64,000 nucleotides of DNA from Prosthecomicrobium sp. N25 (GTDB taxonomy: Bacteria; Pseudomonadota; Alphaproteobacteria; Rhizobiales; Ancalomicrobiaceae), in assembly GCF_037203705.1 (NCBI RefSeq), contig NZ_JBBCAT010000001.1:407418-471417 (forward strand), read 5' to 3'. Shown here piece after piece: positions 24,782 through 33,367 of the stretch. The translations under genes were made by a program, and so were the position numbers. The notes beneath the pieces are model-generated. The model ran no database searches and was not told the DNA's origin. It saw nothing but the letters and a program-made list of their open reading frames with translations. How positions within the stretch are numbered: the stretch's first letter is position 1; the number at the start of each line of letters is the position of its first letter.

Positions 24782-27043
24782 ATGAACGCTCCCGTCCTCA
24801 CGCCGGCCGACGCCGAGCCGCTCTCCCCGCATGTCCGCGACTGGAACGCCTTCGCGACCCCCCGGGCCGATGGTGCGCTCCACATGGATCTCGCCGTGGA
24901 GGGCATCACCTGCGCGGCCTGCATGTCGACCATCGAGCACGGCCTCGCCGCCCTGCCCGGCGTCCGGCATGCCCGCCTGAACCTCACCACCCATCGGCTC
25001 GCCGTCGACTGGACGGCCGGCGAGACCGACGCGGGCGCCGTCGTGCGGCGGCTGGAGAGCCTCGGCTACCGCGCCCACCCCTTCGACCCGGGCCGCAGGA
25101 CCGCCGAGGAGGAGGCCGAGGCCAAGGCGCTCTTGCGCGCCCTGGCGGTCGCCGGCTTCTCGGCCATGAACATCATGCTCCTGTCGGTCTCCGTCTGGGC
25201 CGGCAACGTTTCCGACATCGAGCCAGTCACCCGCGACTTCTTCCACTGGCTCTCCGCCCTGATCGCGCTGCCGACCGTCGCCTATTCGGGCCGCCCCTTC
25301 TTCCGGTCCGCCTGGCGCGCGCTCCGCGTCGGCCGTACCAACATGGACGTGCCGATCTCGATCGGCATCACGCTGACGATCGGGCTCTCGCTCTGGCAGA
25401 CGCTCCGCTCCGCCGAGCACGCCTACTACGACTCGGCCGTGATGCTGCTGTTCTTCCTGCTGCTCGGCCGCTTCCTCGACCACAACATGCGCCGCCGCAC
25501 CCGCTCGGTCGCCGAGAATGTCGCCGCGCTGCGATCCGTCACGGCGGTCCGGCTCGGTCCGGACGGCGCCGCCAAGGAGGTGCCGGTCTCGCGCATCGAC
25601 CCCGGCGACCTCGTCCTCGTCCGCCCCGGCGAGCGGGTCGCGGTCGACGGCCTGGTGGAGAGCGGTAGGTCCGGCATCGACCAGAGCCTCGTCACCGGCG
25701 AGACCACCGAGGTCGAGACGGGCCCCGGCGACCGCGTCTATGCCGGCACCCTGAACGTCACCGGCACCCTCCGGGTGCGCGTCACGGCCGCCAAGGAGGG
25801 GACGCTTCTCGACGAGGTCAACCGGCTGCTGGAGGCCGCCGCCCAGGCCAAGTCGCGCTACATGCGCCTCGCCGACCGCGTCGCCCGCGCCTATGCGCCG
25901 GTCGTCCATCTCACCGCGCTCCTCACCTTCGCGGGCTGGCTCCTCCTCGGACAGCCCGCCGACCACGCCCTGGTGGTCGCCGTCTCGGTCCTCATCATCA
26001 CCTGCCCCTGCGCGCTGGCGCTCGCCATCCCGGCCGTCCAGGTCGTCTCCTCGGGCCTCCTCTTCCGCAAGGGCGTGCTGATCCATGCCGGCGACGCCAT
26101 CGAGCGGCTCGCCTCGGCCGACACGGTCGTGTTCGACAAGACCGGCACGCTGACGCTGCCCGAGCCGCGCCTGCTCGACATGGCCGGGCTCGATCCGCTC
26201 CTGCTCGCCGATGCCGGCCGGCTCGCCGCCTCGAGCCGCCACCCGCTCGGCATCGCCCTCGCGGCGGCCGCCGGCGCCGGCAACCCGGTCGCCGAGTCGA
26301 TCGAGGTGCCCGGGCAGGGCCTCGAGGCCGAGGTCGACGGCGCGGTCTGGCGCCTGGGCGCGCCCGACTTCTGCGGCGTCACCGCCGAGACCCTGGCGGC
26401 GACCCGCGCCCGCTGGCCCGAGGCCTCGCTGGTCGCATTCCGCAAGGGCTCCGTCGACACGGCCCTCTTCGCCTTCGCGCAAGGCCTGCGTCCCGACGCC
26501 GTCGCGGTGGTCGAGCGGCTGCGCGGCGCGGGCTACCGGCTGGAGATCCTCTCCGGCGACCGCGAGGAGGCCGTGCGGGCCGCCGCCGCCGCGCTCGGCA
26601 TCGCCGACTGGTCCGCCGGCCTGAAGCCCGCCGGCAAGATCGCCCGGCTGGAGGCCCTGAAGGCGGAAGGCCGCGCCGTGCTGATGGTCGGCGACGGCCT
26701 CAACGACGCCCCGGCGCTGGCCGCCGCCCACGTCTCGCTCTCGCCCGTGACCGCCGTGCACCTCTCGCAGGCCGCCGCCGACGCCGTCTTCCTCGGCGAC
26801 CGGCTCGCCCCCGTGGCCGACGCCCTGGCGATCGCCCGCAAGGCGCGCGCCGCCATGGTGCAGAACCTCTGGATCTCGATCCTCTACAATCTCGTCGCGG
26901 TCCCGGTCGCCATCGTCGGGCTGGTGACGCCCCTGGTCGCGGCCCTTGCCATGTCGGGCTCCTCGATCGTGGTCACCGTCAACGCCCTCCGGCTGCGCCT
27001 GGGCAGCGGAACCGCCGCGGCCCCGGGCGGATCCGCCCGGTGA
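24782..27043 (+). CDS. ccoI: Copper-translocating P-type ATPase CcoI (FixI)
   Basis: This 753-aa P1B-type ATPase exports Cu(I) toward the cbb3 catalytic subunit. The N-terminal heavy-metal domain has GITCAACMS (about residues 42-50). The membrane CPC motif is in CPCALALA, phosphorylation is at DKTGTLT, the actuator has TGE, and the hinge is GDGLNDAP. A short poorly conserved N-terminal extension precedes the metal domain. Its stop overlaps the next start by four bases, so translation is likely coupled. Confidence 0.95.
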   Translation: MNAPVLTPADAEPLSPHVRDWNAFATPRADGALHMDLAVEGITCAACMSTIEHGLAALPGVRHARLNLTTHRLAVDWTAGETDAGAVVRRLESLGYRAHPFDPGRRTAEEEAEAKALLRALAVAGFSAMNIMLLSVSVWAGNVSDIEPVTRDFFHWLSALIALPTVAYSGRPFFRSAWRALRVGRTNMDVPISIGITLTIGLSLWQTLRSAEHAYYDSAVMLLFFLLLGRFLDHNMRRRTRSVAENVAALRSVTAVRLGPDGAAKEVPVSRIDPGDLVLVRPGERVAVDGLVESGRSGIDQSLVTGETTEVETGPGDRVYAGTLNVTGTLRVRVTAAKEGTLLDEVNRLLEAAAQAKSRYMRLADRVARAYAPVVHLTALLTFAGWLLLGQPADHALVVAVSVLIITCPCALALAIPAVQVVSSGLLFRKGVLIHAGDAIERLASADTVVFDKTGTLTLPEPRLLDMAGLDPLLLADAGRLAASSRHPLGIALAAAAGAGNPVAESIEVPGQGLEAEVDGAVWRLGAPDFCGVTAETLAATRARWPEASLVAFRKGSVDTALFAFAQGLRPDAVAVVERLRGAGYRLEILSGDREEAVRAAAAALGIADWSAGLKPAGKIARLEALKAEGRAVLMVGDGLNDAPALAAAHVSLSPVTAVHLSQAAADAVFLGDRLAPVADALAIARKARAAMVQNLWISILYNLVAVPVAIVGLVTPLVAALAMSGSSIVVTVNALRLRLGSGTAAAPGGSAR
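27023..27040 (+). promoter_or_regulatory. Perfect palindrome overlapping the start of the ccoI-ccoS insert gene
   Basis: CCGGGCG-GATC-CGCCCGG is an 18-bp perfect palindrome ending on the first base of the GTG start codon. As RNA it would form a 7-bp stem with a GATC loop over the ribosome-binding region, so ribosomes arriving from ccoI would be needed to open it. Translational coupling is inferred. Confidence 0.4.
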
Positions 27044-27489
27044 GCAACCGCCTCCTCGCCCTCGGGATCCTGGTCGCCGTCGGGCTCGCCGCCGCCGAGG
27101 TCCTGTCCTGGGCGGGCGCGGCGCTCCTGGTTGCGCTGCTCGTGGTCCTGCACTACCTCGACTGGAGGCGCCGCCACCGTCCCGCCGCCCGCAAGTCGAC
27201 GAACGACGACGACGGCTGGGACTCGGGATCGTCCTCGTCCGCCTCCGACGACGGCGGCGACCGCCGCCCGGCCCAGCGCAGCGACGGGGATGCCGCGATA
27301 CCGGCCGCCTACGCCGCCCAGCCCGGTGCGGCTTCGGCCGGCTTCGCGGGCGGCTTCGGCGCCTGGGCGGGGGCCCTCCTCGGCGGCGAGGCATCCGCGG
27401 GCGGATCGGACGACGGCGGGGGCTCGGACGCCGCCGATTCGGGCGGCGGCGACTCGGGCAGCGGCGATTCCGGCGGCGGAAGCGAGTGA
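27040..27489 (+). CDS. Hypothetical membrane protein with acidic Gly/Ser/Asp-rich tail
   Basis: This 149-aa protein has two N-terminal transmembrane helices (about residues 6-40) and a basic stop-transfer WRRRHRP, followed by a long disordered tail of Asp, Ser and Gly. The tail ends in repeated GGGDSG-like units. I recognise no family. It starts at a GTG overlapping the ccoI stop (GTGA) and ends 9 nt before ccoS, so it is embedded in the cco maturation operon. The acidic tail could bind metal or mediate loose protein contacts; this is inference from composition and position. A hairpin masks its start codon. Confidence 0.65.
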   Translation: MSNRLLALGILVAVGLAAAEVLSWAGAALLVALLVVLHYLDWRRRHRPAARKSTNDDDGWDSGSSSSASDDGGDRRPAQRSDGDAAIPAAYAAQPGAASAGFAGGFGAWAGALLGGEASAGGSDDGGGSDAADSGGGDSGSGDSGGGSE

Positions 27490-27498
27490 GGCACGGCC

Positions 27499-27663
27499 AT
27501 GGACGTCCTGGTATTCCTGATCCCCGTCGCGCTCGCCCTCGGCTTCCTGGGGCTGGCGGCCTTCATGTGGAGCCTGCGGTCCGGCCAGTACGAGGACCTG
27601 GACGGGGCGGGCTGGCGGATCCTCTCCGACGACGACCTGCCCGACGACAAGCGGCCCAAGTAG
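27499..27663 (+). CDS. ccoS: cbb3 oxidase assembly protein CcoS (FixS)
   Basis: This 54-aa single-pass protein begins MDVLVFLIPVALALG. It has one transmembrane helix (about residues 3-24), the AFMWSLRSGQYEDLDG motif that defines CcoS, and an acidic ILSDDD-type tail. CcoS is needed for haem and copper cofactor insertion into cbb3 oxidase. It closes the ccoG-ank-ccoH-ccoI-x-ccoS cluster. Confidence 0.92.
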   Translation: MDVLVFLIPVALALGFLGLAAFMWSLRSGQYEDLDGAGWRILSDDDLPDDKRPK

Positions 27664-27763
27664 CGCGACGGCGCCGCCGATGCGAACGCGATGGCGCCCG
27701 GGCCCGCGTTTCGGCTAAGACGGGCGGTGCCGGGGCGCGCCCGGCCGAGAAGCCGAGGGTCGC

Positions 27764-28540
27764 ATGCTCAAGTCCCGCGTCATCCCCTGCCTGGACGTCA
27801 AGGACGGCCGTGTCGTCAAGGGCGTGAACTTCGTCGACCTGGTCGACGCCGGCGATCCGGTCCAGGCCGCCGAGGCCTATGATGCCGCCGGCGCGGACGA
27901 GCTGTGCTTCCTCGACATCACGGCCAGCCACGAGAACCGCGGCATCATCCTCGACGTGGTCCGGCGCACCGCCGAGGTCTGCTTCATGCCGGTGACCGTC
28001 GGCGGCGGCATCCGCACGCTCGACGACATCCGCAACCTGATGGAAGCCGGTGCCGACAAGGTCTCGATCAATTCCGCCGCAGTGCGCGACCGCCAGTTCG
28101 TCGCCGACGCGGTCCGACAGGTCGGCGGCCAGTCGATCGTCATCGCCATCGACGCCAAGCGGGTCTCCGATCCCGGCGCCCCGGCGCGCTGGGAGGTCTT
28201 CACCCATGGCGGCCGCAACCGGACCGGCATCGACGCGATCGGCTACGCCCGAGAGGTCGTCGCGCTGGGCGCCGGCGAACTGCTCCTGACCTCCATGGAC
28301 CGCGACGGGACCAAGAGCGGCTTCGACCTGGAGCTCACGCGCGCGGTCTCCGATGCCGTGCCGGTGCCCGTCATCGCCTCGGGGGGCGTCGGAACGCTCG
28401 ATCATCTGGTCGAGGGCATCCGCGACGGCGGGGCCAGCGCCGTGTTGGCCGCCTCGATCTTTCACTTCGGCACCTATACGATCCGACAGGCCAAGGATCA
28501 CATGCTGGCATGTGGCATACCAGTCCGTCTGGACTCTTGA
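27764..28540 (+). CDS. hisF: Imidazole glycerol phosphate synthase subunit HisF
   Basis: This 258-aa TIM-barrel cyclase makes imidazole glycerol phosphate and AICAR from PRFAR, using ammonia from HisH. The catalytic aspartates lie in CLDVKDG (about Asp11) and AIDAKR (about Asp130). Phosphate-binding loops include [13 protein letters not shown] and [11 protein letters not shown]. It is followed by hisE, but hisB, hisH and hisA, which usually precede hisF in related genomes, are absent here and must lie elsewhere. The RBS GAGGG lies 3-7 nt before the ATG. Confidence 0.96.
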   Translation: MLKSRVIPCLDVKDGRVVKGVNFVDLVDAGDPVQAAEAYDAAGADELCFLDITASHENRGIILDVVRRTAEVCFMPVTVGGGIRTLDDIRNLMEAGADKVSINSAAVRDRQFVADAVRQVGGQSIVIAIDAKRVSDPGAPARWEVFTHGGRNRTGIDAIGYAREVVALGAGELLLTSMDRDGTKSGFDLELTRAVSDAVPVPVIASGGVGTLDHLVEGIRDGGASAVLAASIFHFGTYTIRQAKDHMLACGIPVRLDS

Positions 28541-28596
28541 TCCGCGAGGCCGTAAGAACGCGGGAACGCCAATCCCTTCCGGGGCAAACGCGACTT

Positions 28597-28920
28597 ATGT
28601 CCGGCTTTACGCTCGACGATCTCGAGGCGATGATCGCCCGCCGCGCCACCTCCGACGCGGAGAACTCCTATACGCGTCAGCTCCTCGCGAAGGGCATGCC
28701 GCGCTGCGCCAAGAAGCTCGGCGAGGAGGCCGTCGAGGCGGCGCTGGCGGCCGTCTCGGGCGACCGCACGGACCTCGTGAAGGAATCCGCGGACGTGCTC
28801 TACCACCTCCTGGTGGTCCTCCGGGCGGCCGGAGTCCCGCTCGGCGAGGTCTATGCCGAACTCCAGTCCCGCACGGCGCGTTCGGGGCTGGACGAGAAGG
28901 CCTCCCGTCCCGCCGGATAG
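28597..28920 (+). CDS. hisE: Phosphoribosyl-ATP pyrophosphatase HisE
   Basis: This 107-aa all-alpha NTP pyrophosphohydrolase hydrolyses phosphoribosyl-ATP to phosphoribosyl-AMP in histidine synthesis. The MazG-like motif [13 protein letters not shown] and the downstream [13 protein letters not shown] supply the Mg-binding acidic residues. It is separate from hisI, as is usual in alphaproteobacteria. It lies 56 bp after hisF and shortly before coaA, the conserved order in Hyphomicrobiales. Confidence 0.94.
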   Translation: MSGFTLDDLEAMIARRATSDAENSYTRQLLAKGMPRCAKKLGEEAVEAALAAVSGDRTDLVKESADVLYHLLVVLRAAGVPLGEVYAELQSRTARSGLDEKASRPAG

Positions 28921-29030
28921 GGGCGGATCGGGACGGATCGAGCGCCGTGGCTCGCCGCGGCGGAGTCTGGAAAACGAGAGGCGCCGCGCGGGGGTCGTCC
29001 GCGGGGCGTCCTGAGGAGAGGAGCTCGGCC

Positions 29031-30053
29031 GTGGACCGAGGCTCGATGGTCGCATCCCTGGCCGCGGACATCCCGGCCCCCGCCCTCTCGGCCGAGGCGA
29101 TCGAACGCCTCCGGGCGACGGACGCGAGCCCCTACCGCGTCTTCGACCGCACCGAATGGTCCAACCTGCGCGCCGACATGCCGCTGACCCTGACGGTCGA
29201 GGACCTGGAGCGCCTGCGCAGCCTCAACGACCCGATCTCGCTCGACGAGGTCATCGACATCTACCTGCCCCTCTCGCGCCTCCTCTCCATGTATGTCGAG
29301 GCGACCCAGGGCCTGTTCCAGGTGACGAGCCGATTCCTCGGCGTCCGCGACGGCAAGGTGCCCTTCGTCATCGGCATCGCCGGCTCGGTGGCGGTCGGCA
29401 AGTCGACCACCGCGCGCGTCCTCAAGGCGCTCCTGTCGCGCTGGTCGTCGAGCCCGAAGGTGGACCTGATCACCACGGACGGCTTCCTCTACCCCAACGC
29501 CGTGCTGGAGCGGGAAGGCCTGATGCGCCGCAAGGGCTTCCCAGAGAGCTACGACATCCCGACGCTGCTGAGGTTCCTGTCCGACATCAAGGCCGGCAAG
29601 GCGAATGTCTCGGCCCCCGTCTACTCCCACCTGGTCTACGACGTGGTGCCCGGCGAGACCGTGACGATCGACCGCCCCGACATCCTGATCCTGGAGGGGC
29701 TCAACGTCCTGCAGACCACCAGGCTGCCGCGCGACGGGACGGCGGTGCCCTTCGTGTCCGACTTCTTCGATTTCTCGATCTACCTGGATTCCGAGGAGCC
29801 GCTGCTGCACCAGTGGTACGTGGAACGCTTCATGCGGCTGCGCGAGACGGCCTTCAAAAGCCCGCAGAGCTACTTCCACCGCTACTCGAAGATCTCCGCC
29901 GACGAGGCGCTGGGCATCGCCAACGACCTCTGGACCAACATCAACCTGGTGAACTTGCGGGAGACCATCTTCCCGACCCGCCCCCGCGCCGACCTGATCC
30001 TGCACAAGGGCGGCCGCCACCAGATCGAGACCGTCCGCCTGCGCAAGCTCTGA
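29031..30053 (+). CDS. coaA: Type I pantothenate kinase
   Basis: This 340-aa P-loop kinase phosphorylates pantothenate in the first committed step of coenzyme A synthesis. The Walker A motif GSVAVGKST lies at about residues 118-126, and substrate and CoA-feedback residues fall in [10 protein letters not shown] and [10 protein letters not shown] used the GTG start with GGAGAGGAG about 8 nt upstream; an ATG five codons later is the alternative. It follows hisE and is closed by a terminator. Confidence 0.94.
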   Translation: MDRGSMVASLAADIPAPALSAEAIERLRATDASPYRVFDRTEWSNLRADMPLTLTVEDLERLRSLNDPISLDEVIDIYLPLSRLLSMYVEATQGLFQVTSRFLGVRDGKVPFVIGIAGSVAVGKSTTARVLKALLSRWSSSPKVDLITTDGFLYPNAVLEREGLMRRKGFPESYDIPTLLRFLSDIKAGKANVSAPVYSHLVYDVVPGETVTIDRPDILILEGLNVLQTTRLPRDGTAVPFVSDFFDFSIYLDSEEPLLHQWYVERFMRLRETAFKSPQSYFHRYSKISADEALGIANDLWTNINLVNLRETIFPTRPRADLILHKGGRHQIETVRLRKL

Positions 30054-30056
30054 GCC

Positions 30057-30087
30057 CGGACCCACGAGGGTCCGAGCTTAGGATTTT
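30057..30087 (+). terminator. Intrinsic terminator after coaA
   Basis: CGGACCC and GGGTCCG form a perfect 7-bp stem with an ACGA loop; flanking AAGCT and AGCTT can pair as well. ATTTTT follows 9 nt later. It lies directly after the coaA stop. Confidence 0.7.
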
Positions 30088-30090
30088 TCA

Positions 30091-30163
30091 TGGCCGGGCT
30101 CGTCCCGGCAAAGCATGCCACGGAGACCGCGCGCCCGTCCTGGATGGCCGGGACAAGCCCGGC
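30091..30163. repeat. Pair of inverted REP-like palindromes
   Basis: Two palindromic units occur: GCCGGG-CTCGT-CCCGGC at 30093-30109 and GCCGGG-ACAAG-CCCGGC at 30147-30163. The second unit, read in reverse complement, is nearly identical to the first, so they form a head-to-head pair about 55 bp apart, like a BIME. Such GC-rich 'GCCGGGACAAGCCCGGC' elements are scattered between genes in many Hyphomicrobiales. They sit downstream of the coaA terminator and before the end of a convergent gene. Confidence 0.7.
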
Positions 30164-30255
30164 AGGACAAAAACCAAGACCGTTATACCGGTTGGACCTT
30201 CGTGAGCCGGGCAAGAGCCTGCGGGGGGGGGTCCCGCAGGTCGCGCCCGCGTGGG

Positions 30256-30627
30256 TCAGCGGTCGGGCCGGGTCAGCCGCTTCGCATTGGCCCGCACCGT
30301 TCGTCGTGCCGGCCCGGCCGCCGCCTCCGCGACCGCCAGCCAGCGGCTCGGCACGGCCTCGGGCCTGACCGCGCCGCTGGCCAGGGCGAAGCCGAAGCGC
30401 TGCCATTCCAGCCCCGCCTCGATGGCGCCGAGCCAGATCGCCGCGACCTTCTCGGTCATCGCGAGTTCCACCTCGGCGGCGGCCGCGGCGCCCGCGAAGG
30501 GCGCCATGGCCACGGCCGAGAAGGCGGGCAGCCGCTGCGTGATGGTCACGGCGGCGTGTACGCCGGCCGCCGCGTTGGCGGCCCCCGCACGAGCGAGATC
30601 CAGGGTAAACCGGAGATCGGCTTTCAT
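30256..30627 (-). CDS. Phasin-like hypothetical protein
   Basis: This 123-aa Ala-rich, largely helical protein has a long amphipathic helix over residues 20-100 and a basic C-terminus ending KRLTRPDR. Its composition and helix pattern recall phasin-like granule-surface proteins, but I see no decisive motif. Its ATG overlaps the stop of the FNT channel gene by four bases, so it is co-translated with it. No polyhydroxyalkanoate synthase gene lies nearby. The assignment is tentative. Confidence 0.6.
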   Translation of the reverse strand: MKADLRFTLDLARAGAANAAAGVHAAVTITQRLPAFSAVAMAPFAGAAAAAEVELAMTEKVAAIWLGAIEAGLEWQRFGFALASGAVRPEAVPSRWLAVAEAAAGPARRTVRANAKRLTRPDR

Positions 30628-31538
30628 TCAACGTGCTCCCGCTCGTCGCCGGCCGAAGGCCGGTGTTCCGAGGGGCAATGCTTCGGCCCCGCTCTCGGTT
30701 CCGTCGCCATCTCCTCGCGCACCTGCGCATAGGCGACGAGGGCGAAGAGCGCGGAGCCGCCCACGATGTTGCCGAGGAGCGTCGGCAGAAAGAAGCCGAA
30801 CAGCGCGTGCCCGGCGGAGATCTCGCCGAGGAAGACCAGGTAGAACACGTCGACCGCGCCTGCGACGACATGCGTGACGCCGAGGAGCGCGATCAGATAC
30901 GTGATGGCCGCGATCACGAAGAAGGCGGCGCTCTCCGACGAGGGGATGAGCCACACCACCGTCGCGATCAGCCAGCCGCTGACGATCGCCCGGAAGAAGA
31001 AGTCCGCCGAGCCCGCTTCCATGAGGTGCCGCGCCACCGCCAGGATGCCGGCGTCGAACTCGGCCGGCACGAAGCGTCCCCAGGCGAGCCCGGCCGCGAA
31101 CACCGCCGTGCCCACCATGTTGGCGGCGAGCACGATGCCCCAGACCCTGGCGAGGCCGGTCGCGTGCGCCCGGCTCGGGTCGGCGAGCGCCGGCAGGACC
31201 GCCGTCAGCGTGCTCTCGGTGAAGAGTTGTTGGCGACCCAGGATCACGATCAGGAAACCGACCGTATAGCCCCAGCTCTCGACCAGGTGCCGCCAGGGCG
31301 CGTCCGGCAGCATCCCGTGCAGGACGCCCTCGGCGACGAGCGAGAACCCGATCGAGATGCCCGCGGCGATCCCGGACCACCACAGGCTGGAGGCCGGCCG
31401 CGCCAGCTCCTCCTCGCCCTCCTGACGCACGACCTCGTAGACCGCGACCGGCCGGAGCATCAGCCGATCTTCGATCGCCTGCGCCTCGCCCTCGCTGAGA
31501 TGCGGTTCGTGGTGGAGACGCTCGCGCTCGCCCGCCAT
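30624..31538 (-). CDS. Formate/nitrite transporter (FNT) family channel
   Basis: This 304-aa inner-membrane protein has a charged cytoplasmic N-terminus (residues 1-45) and six transmembrane helices of the FNT fold. LGVTHVVAG near residue 220 holds the central-pore His, and LGRQQLFTEST is typical of the YfdC-like branch. FNT pentamers pass small monovalent anions; the long N-terminus and overall style suggest the poorly characterised YfdC branch, so formate or nitrite should not be assumed. It overlaps the phasin-like gene. Confidence 0.87.
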   Translation of the reverse strand: MAGERERLHHEPHLSEGEAQAIEDRLMLRPVAVYEVVRQEGEEELARPASSLWWSGIAAGISIGFSLVAEGVLHGMLPDAPWRHLVESWGYTVGFLIVILGRQQLFTESTLTAVLPALADPSRAHATGLARVWGIVLAANMVGTAVFAAGLAWGRFVPAEFDAGILAVARHLMEAGSADFFFRAIVSGWLIATVVWLIPSSESAAFFVIAAITYLIALLGVTHVVAGAVDVFYLVFLGEISAGHALFGFFLPTLLGNIVGGSALFALVAYAQVREEMATEPRAGPKHCPSEHRPSAGDEREHVE

Positions 31539-31581
31539 GGAATCTCCGTTCTGAGGGTCTTGGACGGGCGGCGCGGAAGGG

Positions 31582-32022
31582 TCAGCCGGCGAGGGTCGTG
31601 TCGGTCAGCCGGTCGAGCGACCGCTCGGTCGCCTCGACGCCGCCGAAGCGCTTGTCGCCCGGCCGGGCCTGGCCCGCCTCGCGCTCGCAGCGCCGCCGGA
31701 TCTCCTCCAGCGCCTCCTCGGTCAGGTGCTCGATGCCGATGAAGTAGTTTCGGGCCTCCGTGACCCGGATCAACTCGTCGAGCTTGGTCTGGATGGCCGA
31801 GCCGTCGCGGTTCTGGCTGTTCTGGATCAGAAAGACCATCAGGAAGGTGATGATCGTCGTCCCGGTGTTGATGACCAGCTGCCACGTGTCCGAGAAGTGG
31901 AACATCGGGCCGGTGACGGCCCAGCCGATCACCAGGAGACAGCAGAGCGCGAAGGTGATCGGCCGTCCGGCCGCCCGCGCCACGGCATTGGCGAACTGGG
32001 TGAAGGCGAGTGAGATCGACAT
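31582..32022 (-). CDS. Low-affinity iron permease family protein
   Basis: This 146-aa protein has two transmembrane helices in residues 20-65. The segment between them, with WQLVINTGTTIITFLMVFLIQNSQNRD spread over residues 47-73, is diagnostic for the bacterial low-affinity iron permease family related to yeast Fet4. A cytoplasmic helix with IEHLTEEALEEIRRRCE follows. Transport by the bacterial members is not well tested. It begins in the 90-bp gap after the adenosine kinase gene and lies upstream of the FNT gene on the same strand. Confidence 0.88.
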   Translation of the reverse strand: MSISLAFTQFANAVARAAGRPITFALCCLLVIGWAVTGPMFHFSDTWQLVINTGTTIITFLMVFLIQNSQNRDGSAIQTKLDELIRVTEARNYFIGIEHLTEEALEEIRRRCEREAGQARPGDKRFGGVEATERSLDRLTDTTLAG

Positions 32023-32088
32023 GGTGGTCTCCGCGTTCGGCCACTCGGCCTTGGCCTTAACGCGCGAGACCCCCGGAGAGTTGCCGCA

Positions 32089-32106
32089 GCGGGGTCGCAG
32101 CCCCGC
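32089..32106 (-). terminator. GC hairpin after the adenosine kinase gene
   Basis: GCGGGG and CCCCGC form a 6-bp stem with a 6-nt loop just past the stop of the kinase gene. No T-run follows, so it is a weak terminator at best. Confidence 0.35.
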
Positions 32107-32111
32107 CGGCG

Positions 32112-33113
32112 TCAGCGCAGCAGCCCGGACTGCCGGGCGAGGTCGGCGAGGTCCGCCTCCGGGCGGGCGCCCAGGTGGGAGATGATCTCCGCCGCCGCGA
32201 GCCCCCCGAACCGGGCGCAGGTCTCCATGTCGTAGCCACGGGCGAGGCCGAACAGGAACCCAGCCGCGTAGAGGTCGCCCGCCCCCGTCGTGTCCGCGAC
32301 GGTCTCGACCGGATGGGCGTCGACCTGCACGGTCTCCTCCCGGGTGACCACCAGCGACCCAGCCTCCGACAGGGTCACGGCCGCGAGCTTCGCGTCCTGC
32401 CTGAGCCCCGCGAGCGCCGTCCCGAAGTCCGCCGTCTGGTAGAGCGAACGCACCTCGGCGGCGTTGGCGAACACGATGTCCACGGTCCCCGACCGGATCA
32501 GGTCCAGGAACTCCGGGCGGTAGCGGTCGACGCAGAAGGAATCCGACAGCGTCAGCGCGACCAGCCGGCCGCGCGCATGCGCGATCCCCGCCGCGACCCG
32601 GAACGCCTCCTTGGCGGCCTGCGGATCCCAGAGATAGCCTTCCAGGTAGGTGATGCCGGCCGCGCCGACGACCTCCGGGTCGATGTCGTCCGGGGTGAGG
32701 TGGGTGCAGGCGCCCAGATAGGTGTTCATGGTCCGCTCGCCGTCCGGCGTGACCAGGATCATCGACCGCGCGGTTGGCGCGCCGGCCTCGAGGACGGGCG
32801 TGTCGAAGTGGACCCCGATCGCCCGGATGTCGTGGCCGTAGGCGCGCCCGAGCTCGTCGGCTGCCACCTTGCCGATGAAGGCCGCCTTGCCGCCGAAGGA
32901 CGCCACCCCCGCCATCGTGTTGCCGGCGCAGCCGCCGGACACCATGCGGGCCGGTCCCATGTGGCTGTAGAGCCGCTCGGCCTCCTCGGTATCGATCAGC
33001 CGCATGGAGCCCTTCGCGAGCCCCTCCCGGACCAGGAAGTCGTCGTCGGTGCGGGCGAGGATGTCCATGATGGCATTGCCGATGCCGAGGACGTCGAAGC
33101 TGTGGCCGGTCAT
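32112..33113 (-). CDS. Adenosine kinase (PfkB family)
   Basis: This 333-aa ribokinase-fold enzyme begins VLGIGNAIMDILA and carries the substrate-lid segment SGGCAGNTMAGVASFGG. The PfkB signature DTTGAGDLYAAGFL near residue 275 includes the catalytic Asp. The form matches bacterial adenosine-kinase-type PfkB proteins, which return adenosine to AMP. Substrate choice within PfkB cannot be proved by motif alone. It is divergent from the mtoX-like gene across a 254-bp region. Confidence 0.9.
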   Translation of the reverse strand: MTGHSFDVLGIGNAIMDILARTDDDFLVREGLAKGSMRLIDTEEAERLYSHMGPARMVSGGCAGNTMAGVASFGGKAAFIGKVAADELGRAYGHDIRAIGVHFDTPVLEAGAPTARSMILVTPDGERTMNTYLGACTHLTPDDIDPEVVGAAGITYLEGYLWDPQAAKEAFRVAAGIAHARGRLVALTLSDSFCVDRYRPEFLDLIRSGTVDIVFANAAEVRSLYQTADFGTALAGLRQDAKLAAVTLSEAGSLVVTREETVQVDAHPVETVADTTGAGDLYAAGFLFGLARGYDMETCARFGGLAAAEIISHLGARPEADLADLARQSGLLR

Positions 33114-33251
33114 GGGAAGCCTTGGGCGGGTGACGATCCCGGGCCATTAGAGGATTTGCCCCCCGAAGGCAAATCGGCAGGGCCGCAGCGCGCGGACGCC
33201 CTGCCTCGTACCGGGTCACCCGACGGCACCGCGCAGACAAAGCATCCGGCA

Positions 33252-33334
33252 AGGATTATCCTCCGCCCGGCGGCAGCCGATCGGGGCCAACGAAGCATGT
33301 CAGGATCGCTGACTAGAACAGGTTCCGTAACGGA
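33252..33334. promoter_or_regulatory. Cluster of three short palindromes in the mtoX/adenosine kinase divergent region
   Basis: AGGAT-T-ATCCT (33252-33262), GTCAG-N5-CTGAC (33299-33313) and TCCGT-A-ACGGA (33324-33334) fall within 83 bp, upstream of the methanethiol oxidase-like gene. A GATTTGCC/GGCAAATC hairpin lies further left at 33153-33175. Any one could be chance; the spacing suggests operators. Confidence 0.35.
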
Positions 33335-33367
33335 GGCTGTCGCACAAGACTTCACGGGAGGATGAAA

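Noticed and set aside
30054-30255. Apparent coding extension across the repeat after coaA, with DGRDKPG-like peptides
   Set aside because: These peptides are the translation of REP-like palindromes, a common source of false genes in Hyphomicrobiales.
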